NCBI RefSeq assembly: GCF_027922365.1
Contig: NZ_BSFN01000010.1
Coordinates: 116,221-180,220, forward strand
Length of the DNA stretch: 64,000 nucleotides
From: Pseudomonas turukhanskensis
Lineage (GTDB): Bacteria; Pseudomonadota; Gammaproteobacteria; Pseudomonadales; Pseudomonadaceae
Direction of reading: 5' to 3'
The position numbers and the translations under genes are program-made. Below, piece by piece: positions 39,997 to 49,619 of the stretch; the first letter of the stretch is position 1; every line of letters begins with the position of its first letter. The notes under the pieces are model-generated. The model was not told where the DNA came from. It worked only from the letters and a program-made list of their open reading frames with translations, and did no database searches.

Positions 39997-40788
39997 TTAA
40001 GCGGCGCTTCGCAGCAGGTAGCTGTCCATGGCCAATACGCCATGGGCGATACCGCCCTCCAGCACATCGACGCTGTAGTGTTCGCCGGCAGCGCCGAGGG
40101 CGAAAAATAATGGCAGGAAGTGTTCGTCGCTGGGGTGCGCACGCTGGGCTTGCGGGGCGGTGCTGCGATAGTCGAGCAGTACGGACAGGTCGCCTGCTTC
40201 CAAGGCATCACGGGTCCAGTCGGCAAACCGTGCGACGTACTCAGCTGGGTCGCCATCGTTGCCACGGAACTCATAGAGGTTATGGGTCAGGCTGCCGGAG
40301 CCAATGATCAACACACCTTGCTCGCGCAGCGGTTTCAACGCCTGGCCCAGTTCCCAGGCACCTTGCGGGTTGAGCGGGTAGGGCATGGACACTTGAACAA
40401 CCGGAACGTCAGCATCAGGCAGCAAATGCAGCAGCGGCACCCAGGCGCCGTGGTCCAGACCGCGGTTCGCTTCGGTACTGGCCGTAATGCCACTTCGAGA
40501 CAGCAGGTGGCAAATGTGCGAAGCCAGCTGCGGCTCACCGGGCGCCGGGTATTGCAGTTGATACAGCGCTTGAGGAAAACCACCAAAGTCGTGAATGGTT
40601 TCTGGCGTTGCACTGCTGCCAACCCGCACGCCACCACGGGTCATCCAGTGGGGCGAGACAATGACAATAGCGGTGGGGCGCGGCAGCGAGCGGCCAAGCT
40701 CAGCCAGGCGTGCACCGGCCAGGCCGGGCTCGATGGCGAAGGTCGGCGCGCCGTGGGACACGAACAGCACGGGAAAGGCCTGGCTCAT
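39997..40788 (-). CDS. Extradiol ring-cleavage dioxygenase, DODA/YgiD type
   Basis: 263 residues. LFVSHGAPTFAIEPG (metal His), VSPHWMTRG, LDHGAWVPLLHLLPDADVPV and GSGSLTHNL are the conserved blocks of class III (LigB) 4,5-DOPA dioxygenases, which open catechol rings with Fe or Zn. ATG at 40788. First gene of the four-gene unit ending in the LysR fragment. Confidence 0.87.
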   Translation of the reverse strand: MSQAFPVLFVSHGAPTFAIEPGLAGARLAELGRSLPRPTAIVIVSPHWMTRGGVRVGSSATPETIHDFGGFPQALYQLQYPAPGEPQLASHICHLLSRSGITASTEANRGLDHGAWVPLLHLLPDADVPVVQVSMPYPLNPQGAWELGQALKPLREQGVLIIGSGSLTHNLYEFRGNDGDPAEYVARFADWTRDALEAGDLSVLLDYRSTAPQAQRAHPSDEHFLPLFFALGAAGEHYSVDVLEGGIAHGVLAMDSYLLRSAA

Positions 40789-40998
40789 GATGGAATCCTG
40801 TTTAGGGGGGCATTGGGTATGTGCCAAAGTCTATAGATTCAGTTTCGGAGATAAATACGCTGCTTCGTGAATAACCGTTCCGATTAATGAAACAATCAAG
40901 CGGGGCGACCGTAGCGCTGACGTCTACCCATTGGCGAGCTCAGGGTCGTTTTTCCGAGTGCTTTCCTTGGTTAGCATGGCCGCCTCCCTTTACTTCGA

Positions 40999-42360
40999 AT
41001 GCCCATGTCCACCCCCTCTCAGCGCCTTAAACCCATTCTGCTGGCCTGTTGCTTAGGTTTTCTCGTGGTCCAGCTCGACGTCAGCGTGGTCAACGTAGGC
41101 CTCGGTGCGCTTAAACAGGCCTTTGATACCGACCTCACCGGTTTGCAGTGGGTGATCAATAGCTATGCCCTGGTGTTCTCGGCGTTGCTGATACTGGGCG
41201 GCGCCTGCGGTGATAAGTGGGGCGCGAAAACTGCCTACACCACCGGCTTTGCTGTGTTTACCCTGGGCTCCATTGGCTGCGGGCTGGCGGAGAACATGCC
41301 GATGCTGATTGCCATGCGCCTGATACAAGGCCTGGGCGCGGCGTTTTTGGTGCCGACCTCGCTCACGCTTATTCGCATCTCTTTTGAAGACCCGCAACGG
41401 CGCAAATCGGCCGTGGCGCTGTGGGGCGCATGTGGCGGCATCGCGCTAGCCGCCGGGCCGGTGTTGGGTGGGCTGCTGATTGATTACCTGGGTTGGCGCA
41501 GCGTGTTTTTGATTAACGTGCCCATCGGCGTGTTGGCGATCTGGCTTATCAGTCGTTACGCCGCGCCATCGCCGCGGGTGGAAAAAAGTGTGGATGCAGG
41601 AGGGCAGTTCAGCATCGCTATCTGCCTGGCGTCGCTGACCTATGCGCTGACCGAGTCCTGCGGCCAGGGCTGGACGCTGCTGACGTATTCGGCGCTGGCC
41701 ATCGCCGTAACCTTCCTGCTGGTATTTGTGTGGGTGCAACGCCATGTAAAGGCGCCGATGTTACCGGCACGCCTGGCTACCAACGCCGGTTTGGTGAGCA
41801 TGTCGCTGGCCGGGGCGGTGATCAATTTCACCTTCTACGGCACTGTGTTTGTATTCAGCATCTACTTCCAAACCATTCTGCATTACGACGCCTTTAAAAC
41901 CGGCCTGTCGTTTATTCCGCTGACGGCAGTGCTCACCCTGTCGACCTTGCTGTCATCGCGAATTGCCCGCCGTGTAAGCGCCAAACGCATCATCACCACC
42001 GGCTTTAGCATTCAGGTAATCGGCTTTCTGGCGCTGGCGCAAATCGGCCCGCACTCGTCACTGTGGCTGCTCAACGGCGCCTTGATGCTGGTGGGTATTG
42101 GCAGTGCCTGTTCGGTGCCTTCGATCACCAACACCATGCTGGCTTCGGTTTCTCAACACGATGCCGGCATTGCGTCCGGGCTGATGGCCTCGGCCAGGCA
42201 GTTGGGCGGGGTGATTGGCGTGGCGGTGTTCGGAACCCTGATCGCCCGAGCCGATGCGGCGGCGTTTGCCCATGGCATGTCCAACGCCATGCTGGTATCG
42301 GCAATTACCTTGGTGGCGTGCATTGGCGTAATGACGCTGATTAACCGGGGTAAGGCCTAG
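40999..42360 (+). CDS. MFS drug:proton antiporter, EmrB/QacA (DHA2) family
   Basis: 453 residues, about fourteen membrane spans. Motif C-like GPVLGGLLIDYLGWRSVFLINVPIG and motif LDVSVVNVGLGALKQAF in TM1 mark the DHA2 family. Exports toxic organic compounds. Its 3' end overlaps the convergent LysR gene by 4 nt. No clear ribosome site; a second ATG is 6 nt in. Confidence 0.85.
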   Translation: MPMSTPSQRLKPILLACCLGFLVVQLDVSVVNVGLGALKQAFDTDLTGLQWVINSYALVFSALLILGGACGDKWGAKTAYTTGFAVFTLGSIGCGLAENMPMLIAMRLIQGLGAAFLVPTSLTLIRISFEDPQRRKSAVALWGACGGIALAAGPVLGGLLIDYLGWRSVFLINVPIGVLAIWLISRYAAPSPRVEKSVDAGGQFSIAICLASLTYALTESCGQGWTLLTYSALAIAVTFLLVFVWVQRHVKAPMLPARLATNAGLVSMSLAGAVINFTFYGTVFVFSIYFQTILHYDAFKTGLSFIPLTAVLTLSTLLSSRIARRVSAKRIITTGFSIQVIGFLALAQIGPHSSLWLLNGALMLVGIGSACSVPSITNTMLASVSQHDAGIASGLMASARQLGGVIGVAVFGTLIARADAAAFAHGMSNAMLVSAITLVACIGVMTLINRGKA

Positions 42361-43256
42361 TCTCGGCCATAGAGCTTCAATAACTCGTCCACCAGGTAGC
42401 GAATTTTCGGCCGCGAGTGGTTGCTCTTCGACCACAGGGCATGCACCTCAACCGGTGCTGGCTCGAACGGTTCCAGCACTGTAACCACCGCGTGCGTGGC
42501 GATGTCTTTTTCAAACAAACACAGGGGCATCTGGCAAATGCCGAGGTCAGCACGGGCGGCTTCGATCATGGCTTCGGCATCGTCAAACTGGTAGGTAGGC
42601 GGCGGCGAGAACTTCACCGGTTGGCCGGCCTGGGTCATCTTCCAGGGCATCAGGCTGCCCCGTCGATAACCCACGATGCCGCGATGGTGCGCCAGGTCTT
42701 CCAGGGTGAGCGGGGTGCCGTGTTCGGCTAAATAGGCAGGCGATGCGCACGTGACCCAACGGTGCGATGTGAGACGCCTTGCCACCAGGCCGGGCACGCT
42801 GTCGACGCTGCCAAAGCGAATGGCCAGGTCGATGCCCTCTTCGGTGAGATCCACCAGTTGGTCGCTGAAGGTCAGGGTCAGTTGCAGCTGCGCGAAGCGT
42901 TTGCTCATCTCCAGCAATACCGGCAGTACCACTTGTTTGCCAAAGGCCACCGGCATGTCTACTCGCAGCCGCCCTGTGGGTACACCGAGCTTGTTGCCCA
43001 GGTTGCCCTCGGTGGCTTTGATATCTTCCAGAGCGGCAGACCACACGTTGTAGTAGGCCTCGCCATCCGGAGAAAGGGAGAGGCGGCGAGTGGAGCGATA
43101 AAACAGGCTGGTGCCCACCCGCGCCTCCAGCCGCGCAATGGCCTTGCCTACCGCCGATTTGGAAAGGCCTAGCCGTTCGGCCGCCTCAGTGAAGGTCGCC
43201 GAACGGGCCGTGGCGAGAAAAATATGGATGCCGCTGAAGGAGTCTTCGGAGGTCAT
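42357..43256 (-). CDS. LysR-family transcriptional regulator
   Basis: 299 residues, full length: HTH IFLATARSATFTEAAERLGL...KAIARLEARVGTSLFYRSTR and a co-inducer domain (LRVDMPVAFGKQVVLPVLLE). Diverges from the ABM/nitroreductase/YciI operon (gap 163 bp), which is its likely target. Confidence 0.88.
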   Translation of the reverse strand: MTSEDSFSGIHIFLATARSATFTEAAERLGLSKSAVGKAIARLEARVGTSLFYRSTRRLSLSPDGEAYYNVWSAALEDIKATEGNLGNKLGVPTGRLRVDMPVAFGKQVVLPVLLEMSKRFAQLQLTLTFSDQLVDLTEEGIDLAIRFGSVDSVPGLVARRLTSHRWVTCASPAYLAEHGTPLTLEDLAHHRGIVGYRRGSLMPWKMTQAGQPVKFSPPPTYQFDDAEAMIEAARADLGICQMPLCLFEKDIATHAVVTVLEPFEPAPVEVHALWSKSNHSRPKIRYLVDELLKLYGRD

Positions 43257-43419
43257 GTCCGCATTCCTGAGAGCTTATTCGAGTAGCAAATTATGCTACC
43301 TATCTGTGATTTGTAGGCTGTTTATCTGCCTGCCGCTCTACCTTAGCATGGCCGCTGACTCCACAACCCTCTGCCTGCACGCGCAGCATGGTTTGCCTTT
43401 AGCTCTGTGAGGACGCCCC

Positions 43420-43773
43420 ATGAAAGACGAAGTCATCAGTATTTTTACCCTGCGCCTGGCCCCGGAAAACTTCACCGAGTTCAAAGCCCTGGTTGCCAAC
43501 ATTGTCGCGGCCACCAGCAAAGAACCCGGCACCCTGATGTATCAATACAGCGTGAACGATGCGCACACCGAGGCTCACATCATTGAGCGCTACCGTGCCG
43601 ATGCGGTGGTCAGCCATATCGAAGAAACCTTCGCGCCGTACGGGGCCAAATTCCTGGAATTGGTCGAGATCACCCAGTTGATGGTGTACGGCAACCCGGA
43701 TGCGCCAACGCGCAAACACCTGGACGCCTTTGGTGCGCAGTACATGAATTCGTTCGACGGTTTCACGCGCTGA
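43420..43773 (+). CDS. Antibiotic biosynthesis monooxygenase (ABM/YgiN-like) protein
   Basis: 117 residues; dimeric ferredoxin-like fold with ISIFTLRLAPENFTEFKALV and PGTLMYQYSVNDAH. Quinone or small phenol monooxygenase-like. GAGGA lies before the ATG. Leads an operon with a nitroreductase and a YciI protein. Confidence 0.82.
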   Translation: MKDEVISIFTLRLAPENFTEFKALVANIVAATSKEPGTLMYQYSVNDAHTEAHIIERYRADAVVSHIEETFAPYGAKFLELVEITQLMVYGNPDAPTRKHLDAFGAQYMNSFDGFTR

Positions 43774-43830
43774 GTCGCGTCGCCGGCAGTCACCCCGTCA
43801 GCCACTCACCAGTCCCTTTTTGGATACACC

Positions 43831-44445
43831 ATGACCCACGTTATTGAAGCCATTACCTCCCGCACCTCGGTCAACAACTACGACCCAACCCATCAGTTAT
43901 CCGATGCAGAAATCGGCGAGCTGATTGCCTTGGCCACTCAAGCGCCCAGCGCGTTCAATGGCCAGAACTGGAAGTTCATCGCCGTACGCTCGCCTGAAGC
44001 AAAAGCCCGTCTGCATCCAGCTGCCTATGGGCAGCAGAAAGTGTTGGACGCTGCCGTCACCTTTATCGTGTGCGGCAAACTGGGCATTCAAGAGACCTTG
44101 CCGGCCGCACTGGCGTCAGCAAAATCCGTCGGCATCCTTGACCACGCCACGTACGAAGGCTGGGTAGGCGCGGCAAGCAACATGTACGGCCCAAACCCGG
44201 CCCTCCAGCGTGATGAAGCTGTTCGTTCCGCGTCGCTCGCGGCCATGACCCTGATGCTCGCTGCCAAAGGCCTGGATCTGGGCTCTTGCCCGATGATTGG
44301 TTTTGATGCGGGCGCTGTGACTGAGGCATTCAATCTTGAAGCTTCCGATGTGCCGGTCATGCTGGTTACCGTCGGGCGTGCCGCTGCAGACAACTGGCCG
44401 AAAAAACCGCGGCTGGCTGTTGCAGACGTACTGAGCTTTGCTTAA
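43831..44445 (+). CDS. Nitroreductase-family FMN oxidoreductase
   Basis: 204 residues. SRTSVNNYDPTHQLSDAEI, LATQAPSAFNGQNWKFIAV and the C-terminal TVGRAAADNWPKKPRL are classic of the family. Reduces nitro compounds or quinones with NAD(P)H and FMN. In operon with ABM and YciI-like genes. Confidence 0.87.
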   Translation: MTHVIEAITSRTSVNNYDPTHQLSDAEIGELIALATQAPSAFNGQNWKFIAVRSPEAKARLHPAAYGQQKVLDAAVTFIVCGKLGIQETLPAALASAKSVGILDHATYEGWVGAASNMYGPNPALQRDEAVRSASLAAMTLMLAAKGLDLGSCPMIGFDAGAVTEAFNLEASDVPVMLVTVGRAAADNWPKKPRLAVADVLSFA

Positions 44446-44528
44446 GCCATTCGCAGGCTGAACGGGGTGCCTGGTTGTAACGACCGGGCACCAGCGTTTT
44501 CGAGGCAGAACGCTGGGGAGATGAATGG

Positions 44529-44813
44529 ATGAACGTCACCGTCTATTGCCTGGATCATGACGATGCCCTGGAGCGTCGCCTGGCACATTACGAGGCGCAC
44601 AAGGCGTACCTCAATACGGCGCCGATCAAAACGCTTATCTCGGGTCCGCTGACTACGGCGGACGGCATCACCATGATTGGCAGCTTCTTTCTCTATGAAG
44701 CCGACAGCCTTGAAGCGGTTACCCGCTTCCTGCAAGACGACCCCTTTAACCAGGCAAATGTCTGGGCCTCTATCGACGTGCGACCCTTTATCAAACGCGT
44801 CGACAACCGCTGA
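44529..44813 (+). CDS. YciI-family protein
   Basis: 94 residues with the dimeric alpha/beta ferredoxin-like fold; LISGPLTTADGITMIGSFFL and FLQDDPFNQANVWASIDVRP (His/Asp pair near the N-terminus, DHDDALERRLAHYEAH). Enzymatic role unproven in most relatives. Confidence 0.82.
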   Translation: MNVTVYCLDHDDALERRLAHYEAHKAYLNTAPIKTLISGPLTTADGITMIGSFFLYEADSLEAVTRFLQDDPFNQANVWASIDVRPFIKRVDNR

Positions 44814-44828
44814 GGTTTCTCCTCAGCG
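44808..44828. terminator. Hairpin between convergent genes
   Basis: CGCTGAGG-TTTCT-CCTCAGCG, perfect 8-bp stem overlapping the YciI stop; probably bidirectional. Confidence 0.55.
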
Positions 44829-44850
44829 CTCGTCTGTATGCTCTTTGCGG

Positions 44851-45837
44851 TTAACGGGTGAGTAGGTTGCCAATCGACTCCGCCGCCAACTGATAGGAGC
44901 GGCAACGCGCGGCTGAATCGTAGATGCGCGCATCAATCATCAACTCGTCTACGCCGGTGGTGGCGATGAATTCGCGCAGCCACGCGCCGACATCCTCTTT
45001 ATCCCCGATAGCGGTACAGGCCATGGCCTGGTCGAGTCCCTGTCGGTCCCTTGGTGTGACGCTTGCCAGGTAGCCTTCCTCCGGCGCCGGCAGCAGCGTT
45101 GGACGCCCTGCGTGTAGCCTGACTACCCATTGTTGATGAGAGCTGGCCAGATACTGCGCCTGGGCGCGTGTATCGGCGGCTATAACGTTCACCCCGGCCA
45201 TGGTATACGGCTGTTGCAGGTACTCGGAGGGGCGGAAATTTTCTCGGTAATGGGCCAGGGCGTGCATCAGCATTCGTGGCGCAAAGTGCGAGGCGAACGC
45301 GTAGGGCAGGCCCATCCGTGCGGCCAGGTCGGCGCCCTGCAGGCTGGAGCCCAGAATCCACATCGGTATGTCATGACGACCAGGCAGGGCGTGCACAGCT
45401 TCACGGCCATTGTCTTGCAGGTAGTCGCGCACCTTCTGTACGTCCTGGGCAAAATCCCGTTCCGGGGCAAGGCCGCGAATGGCCCGCACTGTAGGGCCGC
45501 CGCTACCGGGTGCGCGGCCGAGGCCAAGATCGATGCGGCCCGGGAACAAGGTCTCCAGCGTGCCGAACTGCTCGGCCACAATCAGCGGCGAATGATTGGG
45601 CAACATCACGCCGCCTGCGCCGACGCGCAGCGTGCTGGTGGAGGCCGCCAGGTGTTGCACGATCAGGGGCGTGGCCATGGAACCGATGCCGGGCAAATCA
45701 TGGTGCTCGGCAATCCAGTAGCGGTTGTAGCCGTGTTGTTCAACGTGGCGTGCCAATTGGCGAGCGCCTTCCAGGGTGTCGGCGTAGGTTTTGCCTTCGC
45801 CGATCATCATCAGGTCCAGCACAGACAGTGCAGTCAT
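44851..45837 (-). CDS. LLM flavin-dependent oxidoreductase, MsnO8-like
   Basis: 328 residues, luciferase fold: RYWIAEHHDLPGIGSMATPL, LRVGAGGVMLPNHSPLIVAE, PGRIDLGLGRAPGSGG. Last gene of the minus-strand unit LLM, TIM barrel, TIM barrel, LLM. Stops 37 nt from the YciI stop. Confidence 0.85.
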   Translation of the reverse strand: MTALSVLDLMMIGEGKTYADTLEGARQLARHVEQHGYNRYWIAEHHDLPGIGSMATPLIVQHLAASTSTLRVGAGGVMLPNHSPLIVAEQFGTLETLFPGRIDLGLGRAPGSGGPTVRAIRGLAPERDFAQDVQKVRDYLQDNGREAVHALPGRHDIPMWILGSSLQGADLAARMGLPYAFASHFAPRMLMHALAHYRENFRPSEYLQQPYTMAGVNVIAADTRAQAQYLASSHQQWVVRLHAGRPTLLPAPEEGYLASVTPRDRQGLDQAMACTAIGDKEDVGAWLREFIATTGVDELMIDARIYDSAARCRSYQLAAESIGNLLTR

Positions 45838-45885
45838 AACAACTCCAGTTCGATAGAGGCCAGCGGTGTCGCGCCGTGCCCGGAA

Positions 45886-46701
45886 TTAGCGGTTGAGCGG
45901 GATATCGGCCCAGTTCGGATGGCGGGACAGACGCTGCTGAATACCGCGCATGGCGCTGAGCGAACGCTGCAGTTTCAGGTACACATCGCCACCGTAATCC
46001 CAGCCAAGTACACCAACGCGGCCGGTGTAACCCATGCGAGACAGGGCGCCGAGCAGGGCAAAATTATCCAGCTCGCCGCGATCTGGCGGCTCCATGGTGG
46101 CTACGCCGCCCCAGCCGAGGGGCGACAGCGCTGAGCCGGAGGTGGTGACTTGCATAAGCCAGGGCGCCATCGCGTCCAGGCAGCCCTGCAAATCACCTTC
46201 CTGGCTGGCGTACCAGTGGTAGCCGTTGAACACTGCGCCCAGGCGCGGGTGGTGAAAGTAATTGCACAGGTCCACCACCTGAGCGGTGGTTTGCGTCACG
46301 TGGTTGCGATGTGGATACAACGCCAAACGCAGGCCTCGGCGCTCCACAATCGGCAACAAACCTTCGATCACGGCCAGGATCGCAGGTAGGCCGTTAACCG
46401 AGGTTTGCACCGCCAATTCGATTAGCTCAACGCCCTCAACCGACTCCACGATTCGACGAACCAAAGCGTCGTTGCGCCCCTCGTGCAGCACCAGGTACAG
46501 CGCGGCGATATCCAGCCCATGCCGACCTTTCACCTTCGGGAGTTGGCTGAGGTCGGTGAGCGGAGTACCGCCCCAGGCAGCGACCGTAATGGCATCAAAG
46601 CCGACTTCGGCGACCATCTCGCACTGCGCCTGGAAGCTATACACGCCCATGGACGTATAGAAAAACGAGTCCAGAGCGTGGATGGGGTTTGCGCCGTTCA
46701 C
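45886..46701 (-). CDS. Sugar-phosphate isomerase/epimerase-like TIM barrel (paralogue 2)
   Basis: 271 residues from a GTG that overlaps the upstream stop (GTGA). Xylose-isomerase-like fold: MVAEVGFDAITVAAW, LALYPHRNHVTQTTAQVVDL, HPRLGAVFNGYHWYASQEGD, SALSPLGWGGVATMEPPDRG. Metal-dependent isomerase or epimerase by fold; substrate unknown. Strongly similar to the preceding gene, hence a tandem duplication. Confidence 0.8.
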   Translation of the reverse strand: MNGANPIHALDSFFYTSMGVYSFQAQCEMVAEVGFDAITVAAWGGTPLTDLSQLPKVKGRHGLDIAALYLVLHEGRNDALVRRIVESVEGVELIELAVQTSVNGLPAILAVIEGLLPIVERRGLRLALYPHRNHVTQTTAQVVDLCNYFHHPRLGAVFNGYHWYASQEGDLQGCLDAMAPWLMQVTTSGSALSPLGWGGVATMEPPDRGELDNFALLGALSRMGYTGRVGVLGWDYGGDVYLKLQRSLSAMRGIQQRLSRHPNWADIPLNR

Positions 46702-47498
46702 CGTGGGAAGTCCGTCATCAACGCCCAATGCGGGTTGCGCGCCAGGCGCCGCTCCATAGAGCGGAACGCGGTGAGCGAGCGGCTGAGGTTGCCATGCACA
46801 TCGCCGCCCATGCTCTCCCAACCCAGAAAGCCGACCTGGCCCGAATAACCACGGCGCTGCAAAGCGCCCAGCAGCACAAAATTATCCATCTCGCCCTCAT
46901 CCAGCGGCTCGATAGTGGCGGCGCCACCCCAGCCCAATGGCGAGAGCCGGCAACCGGCGATGTTTACCTGTTTCAGCCACGGCCACAGGGCGTCCAGGCG
47001 TTGCTCCAGTTCGCCTTCCTGGGTGGCGAACCAGTGATAACCATTGAACACAATGCCCAGGCGCGGATGGTTGAAACGCTCGCAGAGTTGCACGGCTTCG
47101 CTTGTCGTTTGCATGCCGTAACGGATGTGCGGGTACAGGGCAATGTTCAGATTGCGGCGCTCGCAAATCAGCAACAGCTGCTCAAGCATGCGCACGTCCT
47201 GTTCCTGCACCTTGTCGCCGGAATGCAGCGCCAGTTCGATGGTGTTGCAACCTTCGATCGTCTCGAACAGGTTGATCAACCAGGCCTCAAGGCCTTGGCG
47301 GTAGATGGCATAGACACCGCCGACATCGAGGCCCCATTGGGCCTTTACCTTGGGCAAGTCCTTGAGCTCTTTGCTCCAGGACGAAACGGTGATGCCCTGA
47401 TAACCGAGTTCGGCGAGCATCTCGCACTGCACCGCTAACGGGTAAGTGCCGAGCTTGGTTTGGAAAATGAAATCCATGGCGTGAGCGGCATGTTGCAT
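46698..47498 (-). CDS. Sugar-phosphate isomerase/epimerase-like TIM barrel (paralogue 1)
   Basis: 266 residues: MLAELGYQGITVSSW, IALYPHIRYGMQTTSEAVQL, HPRLGIVFNGYHWFATQEGE, GCRLSPLGWGGAATIEPLDE. Aligns along its whole length with the following gene. One base separates its start from the LLM stop upstream. Confidence 0.8.
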   Translation of the reverse strand: MQHAAHAMDFIFQTKLGTYPLAVQCEMLAELGYQGITVSSWSKELKDLPKVKAQWGLDVGGVYAIYRQGLEAWLINLFETIEGCNTIELALHSGDKVQEQDVRMLEQLLLICERRNLNIALYPHIRYGMQTTSEAVQLCERFNHPRLGIVFNGYHWFATQEGELEQRLDALWPWLKQVNIAGCRLSPLGWGGAATIEPLDEGEMDNFVLLGALQRRGYSGQVGFLGWESMGGDVHGNLSRSLTAFRSMERRLARNPHWALMTDFPR

Positions 47499-47499
47499 T

Positions 47500-48504
47500 T
47501 CAACGGCTCCGCGGCGCAGAAGGGGTGGTCAGGGCCGGTTCCAGGCTCGGGAAGTGCGGCAGGATGTATTCGCCCATCTCGTCGATCACTTCGGCAGCGG
47601 GGCGTTGTTGTGGCTTGAAATTCAGGGCCACGTGATTAACCCCTTGGTCTTGCTGACGGCGCCACAGGTCGATCAGGGTGTTACGCCCGGCACGCAGCAC
47701 GCGGCCGGTTTGCAGGGGCAGGTTGGGGTCGGCCGCCAGGTCGAAGAAGGTGCCGTAACCGTAGGGTTTGAACGGCTGTCCACGGCTGGCGTCTTGCCAT
47801 CGGTTGATCATGTCGGGGATTTTTGCTGGGTCGGTGAAATACCACAGCACGCCGTCGGTGTTTTCGGCGATCCACTCCATGCTCTGGCCGGCCATGCCCA
47901 CCACAATGGTCGGCAGGCGCGGCGCCAGAGGTTTGGGCACCAGGTCCAGGTTGCCAGTGAGTTCGCCGTAATAAGCCGAGCCATGCACCGGCCAGGCGCG
48001 CTCTGTGGCGGCACGAACCACCGCCAGCGCATCGCGGAAACGGTCGGCGCGGTTATCGAAATCCGCACCAAAGGCCGGGTATTCCACCGGCCGGTCGCCC
48101 GTGGCCAGGCCGAGAATAAAACGCCCACCCAACAGTTGATCGACGCTGGCCGCCTGCTTGGCAACGATCAATGGATCGCGCAGCGGCAGCACGATGCCCG
48201 CTGTGCCGATGGCGATTTTTTCGGTGATGGCGGCGAGGTAGCCGGCATATACCATGGGGTCGATCACCTGGCCAACGTCACCAAAATTTGGGTCATAGAA
48301 TGGCACGTCGCGCAGCCAGATGGCCGAGAAGCCGGCCTGGTCAACCGTGCGAGCCATGTCGGCATGATTGGCCAGGGTGGGGCCTGGGCTATCGGGGTAA
48401 CTTTCCAGCGGTGCGATAAACCCAAAGGTCAGATGCCCGGGTTGAAACACGCGGGCAAAGCCGCGGTGCTCGGCCAGCTCTTTAGGGAGTTCGGGATAGG
48501 TCAT
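47500..48504 (-). CDS. LLM flavin-dependent oxidoreductase
   Basis: 334 residues: LTFGFIAPLESYPDSPGPTL, FSAIWLRDVPFYDPNFGDVG, IGTAGIVLPLRDPLIVAKQA, GGRFILGLATGDRPVEYPAF. Belongs to a luciferase-type subfamily distinct from the other three LLM enzymes in this window. First gene of the four-gene unit, with the divergent LysR gene 128 bp away. Confidence 0.85.
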   Translation of the reverse strand: MTYPELPKELAEHRGFARVFQPGHLTFGFIAPLESYPDSPGPTLANHADMARTVDQAGFSAIWLRDVPFYDPNFGDVGQVIDPMVYAGYLAAITEKIAIGTAGIVLPLRDPLIVAKQAASVDQLLGGRFILGLATGDRPVEYPAFGADFDNRADRFRDALAVVRAATERAWPVHGSAYYGELTGNLDLVPKPLAPRLPTIVVGMAGQSMEWIAENTDGVLWYFTDPAKIPDMINRWQDASRGQPFKPYGYGTFFDLAADPNLPLQTGRVLRAGRNTLIDLWRRQQDQGVNHVALNFKPQQRPAAEVIDEMGEYILPHFPSLEPALTTPSAPRSR

Positions 48505-48632
48505 GGATACCTCGAGACTAACGAGAGACCCAGGGCAAACGAGGCCCTAGTCAGGATGCCAGCGACTATAGGGGGCCAGGCAGGAAAGAAAAATAAGCTA
48601 GAATTCCAAACATTGCGGAATGTAAGGATGTA

Positions 48633-49532
48633 ATGGTGAGTGCGAAAATGGATCAGTTGGGCGCGTTGTCGGCGTTTGTGCATGCGGCCGATGGGCGGAG
48701 TTTTACCGAAGCCGGGCGGCGATTAGAGGTGTCGTCATCGGCGATTGGCAAAGCGATCACCAAGTTGGAAGAACGGCTGGGAGTGCGGCTGTTTCATCGC
48801 TCCACGCGGGCGATCACCCTTACAGCCGAAGGTGCATTGTTTCTCGAGCGCTGTCACCGCATCTTTGCCGAGCTGGAAGTGGCCGAGCGTGAACTGACTC
48901 AGGCGGCGGGCAACCCTCAAGGCAAACTACGCATCAGCTTGCCGCAACTGGGCATGCGCTTAATGCCGCACTTGATAGCGTTCCAGCAAACCTATCCCGC
49001 CATTGAGCTGGAGTTAGACTTCAGCGATCGCCTGGTCAACGTAATCGAGGAAGGTTTTGACGCCGTGATGCGCATTGGTGAGGTACAGGACTCACGCCTG
49101 ATGATGCGCAGGCTCAATGGCTTCAGCCACCGCCTGGTGGCCGCGCCGAAGTACCTGAAAGCGCGCCGCGTACCCAAGGCCCCCGCGGACTTGAACGCCC
49201 ACGCCTGCCTGCACTACCGCTATCCCTCCAGCGGCAAACTGGACCCCTGGCCGCTATTTGCCGATGGCAAACAGATACACCTGGACCTGCCGCAAACCGC
49301 CGTCACCAATGCCATCGACCCGTTACTGGCCATGGCCGAAGCCGGGCAGGGTATTGCCTGTTTGCCGGACTTTATCGTCGCCCTGGCGATCGAAGAAAAA
49401 CGCTTGGTGCCGTTGTTGGACAGCTACATTCAAGACCGCCGCACCCTCAGCATTTTGTGGCCGTCTAGCCGCCAGCCATTGCCAAAGATAAAGGTGTTTG
49501 TCGATTTTCTGGCAGCGCGGTTAATGCCTTGA
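48633..49532 (+). CDS. LysR-family transcriptional regulator
   Basis: 299 residues, full length: LSAFVHAADGRSFTEAGRRLEV, ITKLEERLGVRLFHRSTRA, co-inducer domain LRISLPQLGMRLMPHLIAF. AAGGA before the ATG at 48633. Most likely controls the divergent LLM/TIM-barrel operon. Confidence 0.88.
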   Translation: MVSAKMDQLGALSAFVHAADGRSFTEAGRRLEVSSSAIGKAITKLEERLGVRLFHRSTRAITLTAEGALFLERCHRIFAELEVAERELTQAAGNPQGKLRISLPQLGMRLMPHLIAFQQTYPAIELELDFSDRLVNVIEEGFDAVMRIGEVQDSRLMMRRLNGFSHRLVAAPKYLKARRVPKAPADLNAHACLHYRYPSSGKLDPWPLFADGKQIHLDLPQTAVTNAIDPLLAMAEAGQGIACLPDFIVALAIEEKRLVPLLDSYIQDRRTLSILWPSSRQPLPKIKVFVDFLAARLMP

Positions 49533-49591
49533 GTACCACAGCGCCATCCCGTGAACAGGCAGGCGCGCCTGCGCTTTCAGGGATGGCCGCC

Positions 49592-49615
49592 AAGCCCCGA
49601 AGCAGGGGCTTTCTG
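49592..49615. terminator. Terminator between convergent lysR and acyl-CoA dehydrogenase genes
   Basis: AAGCCCC-GAAGCA-GGGGCTT-TCT on the plus strand. Confidence 0.65.
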
Positions 49616-49619
49616 GTTG

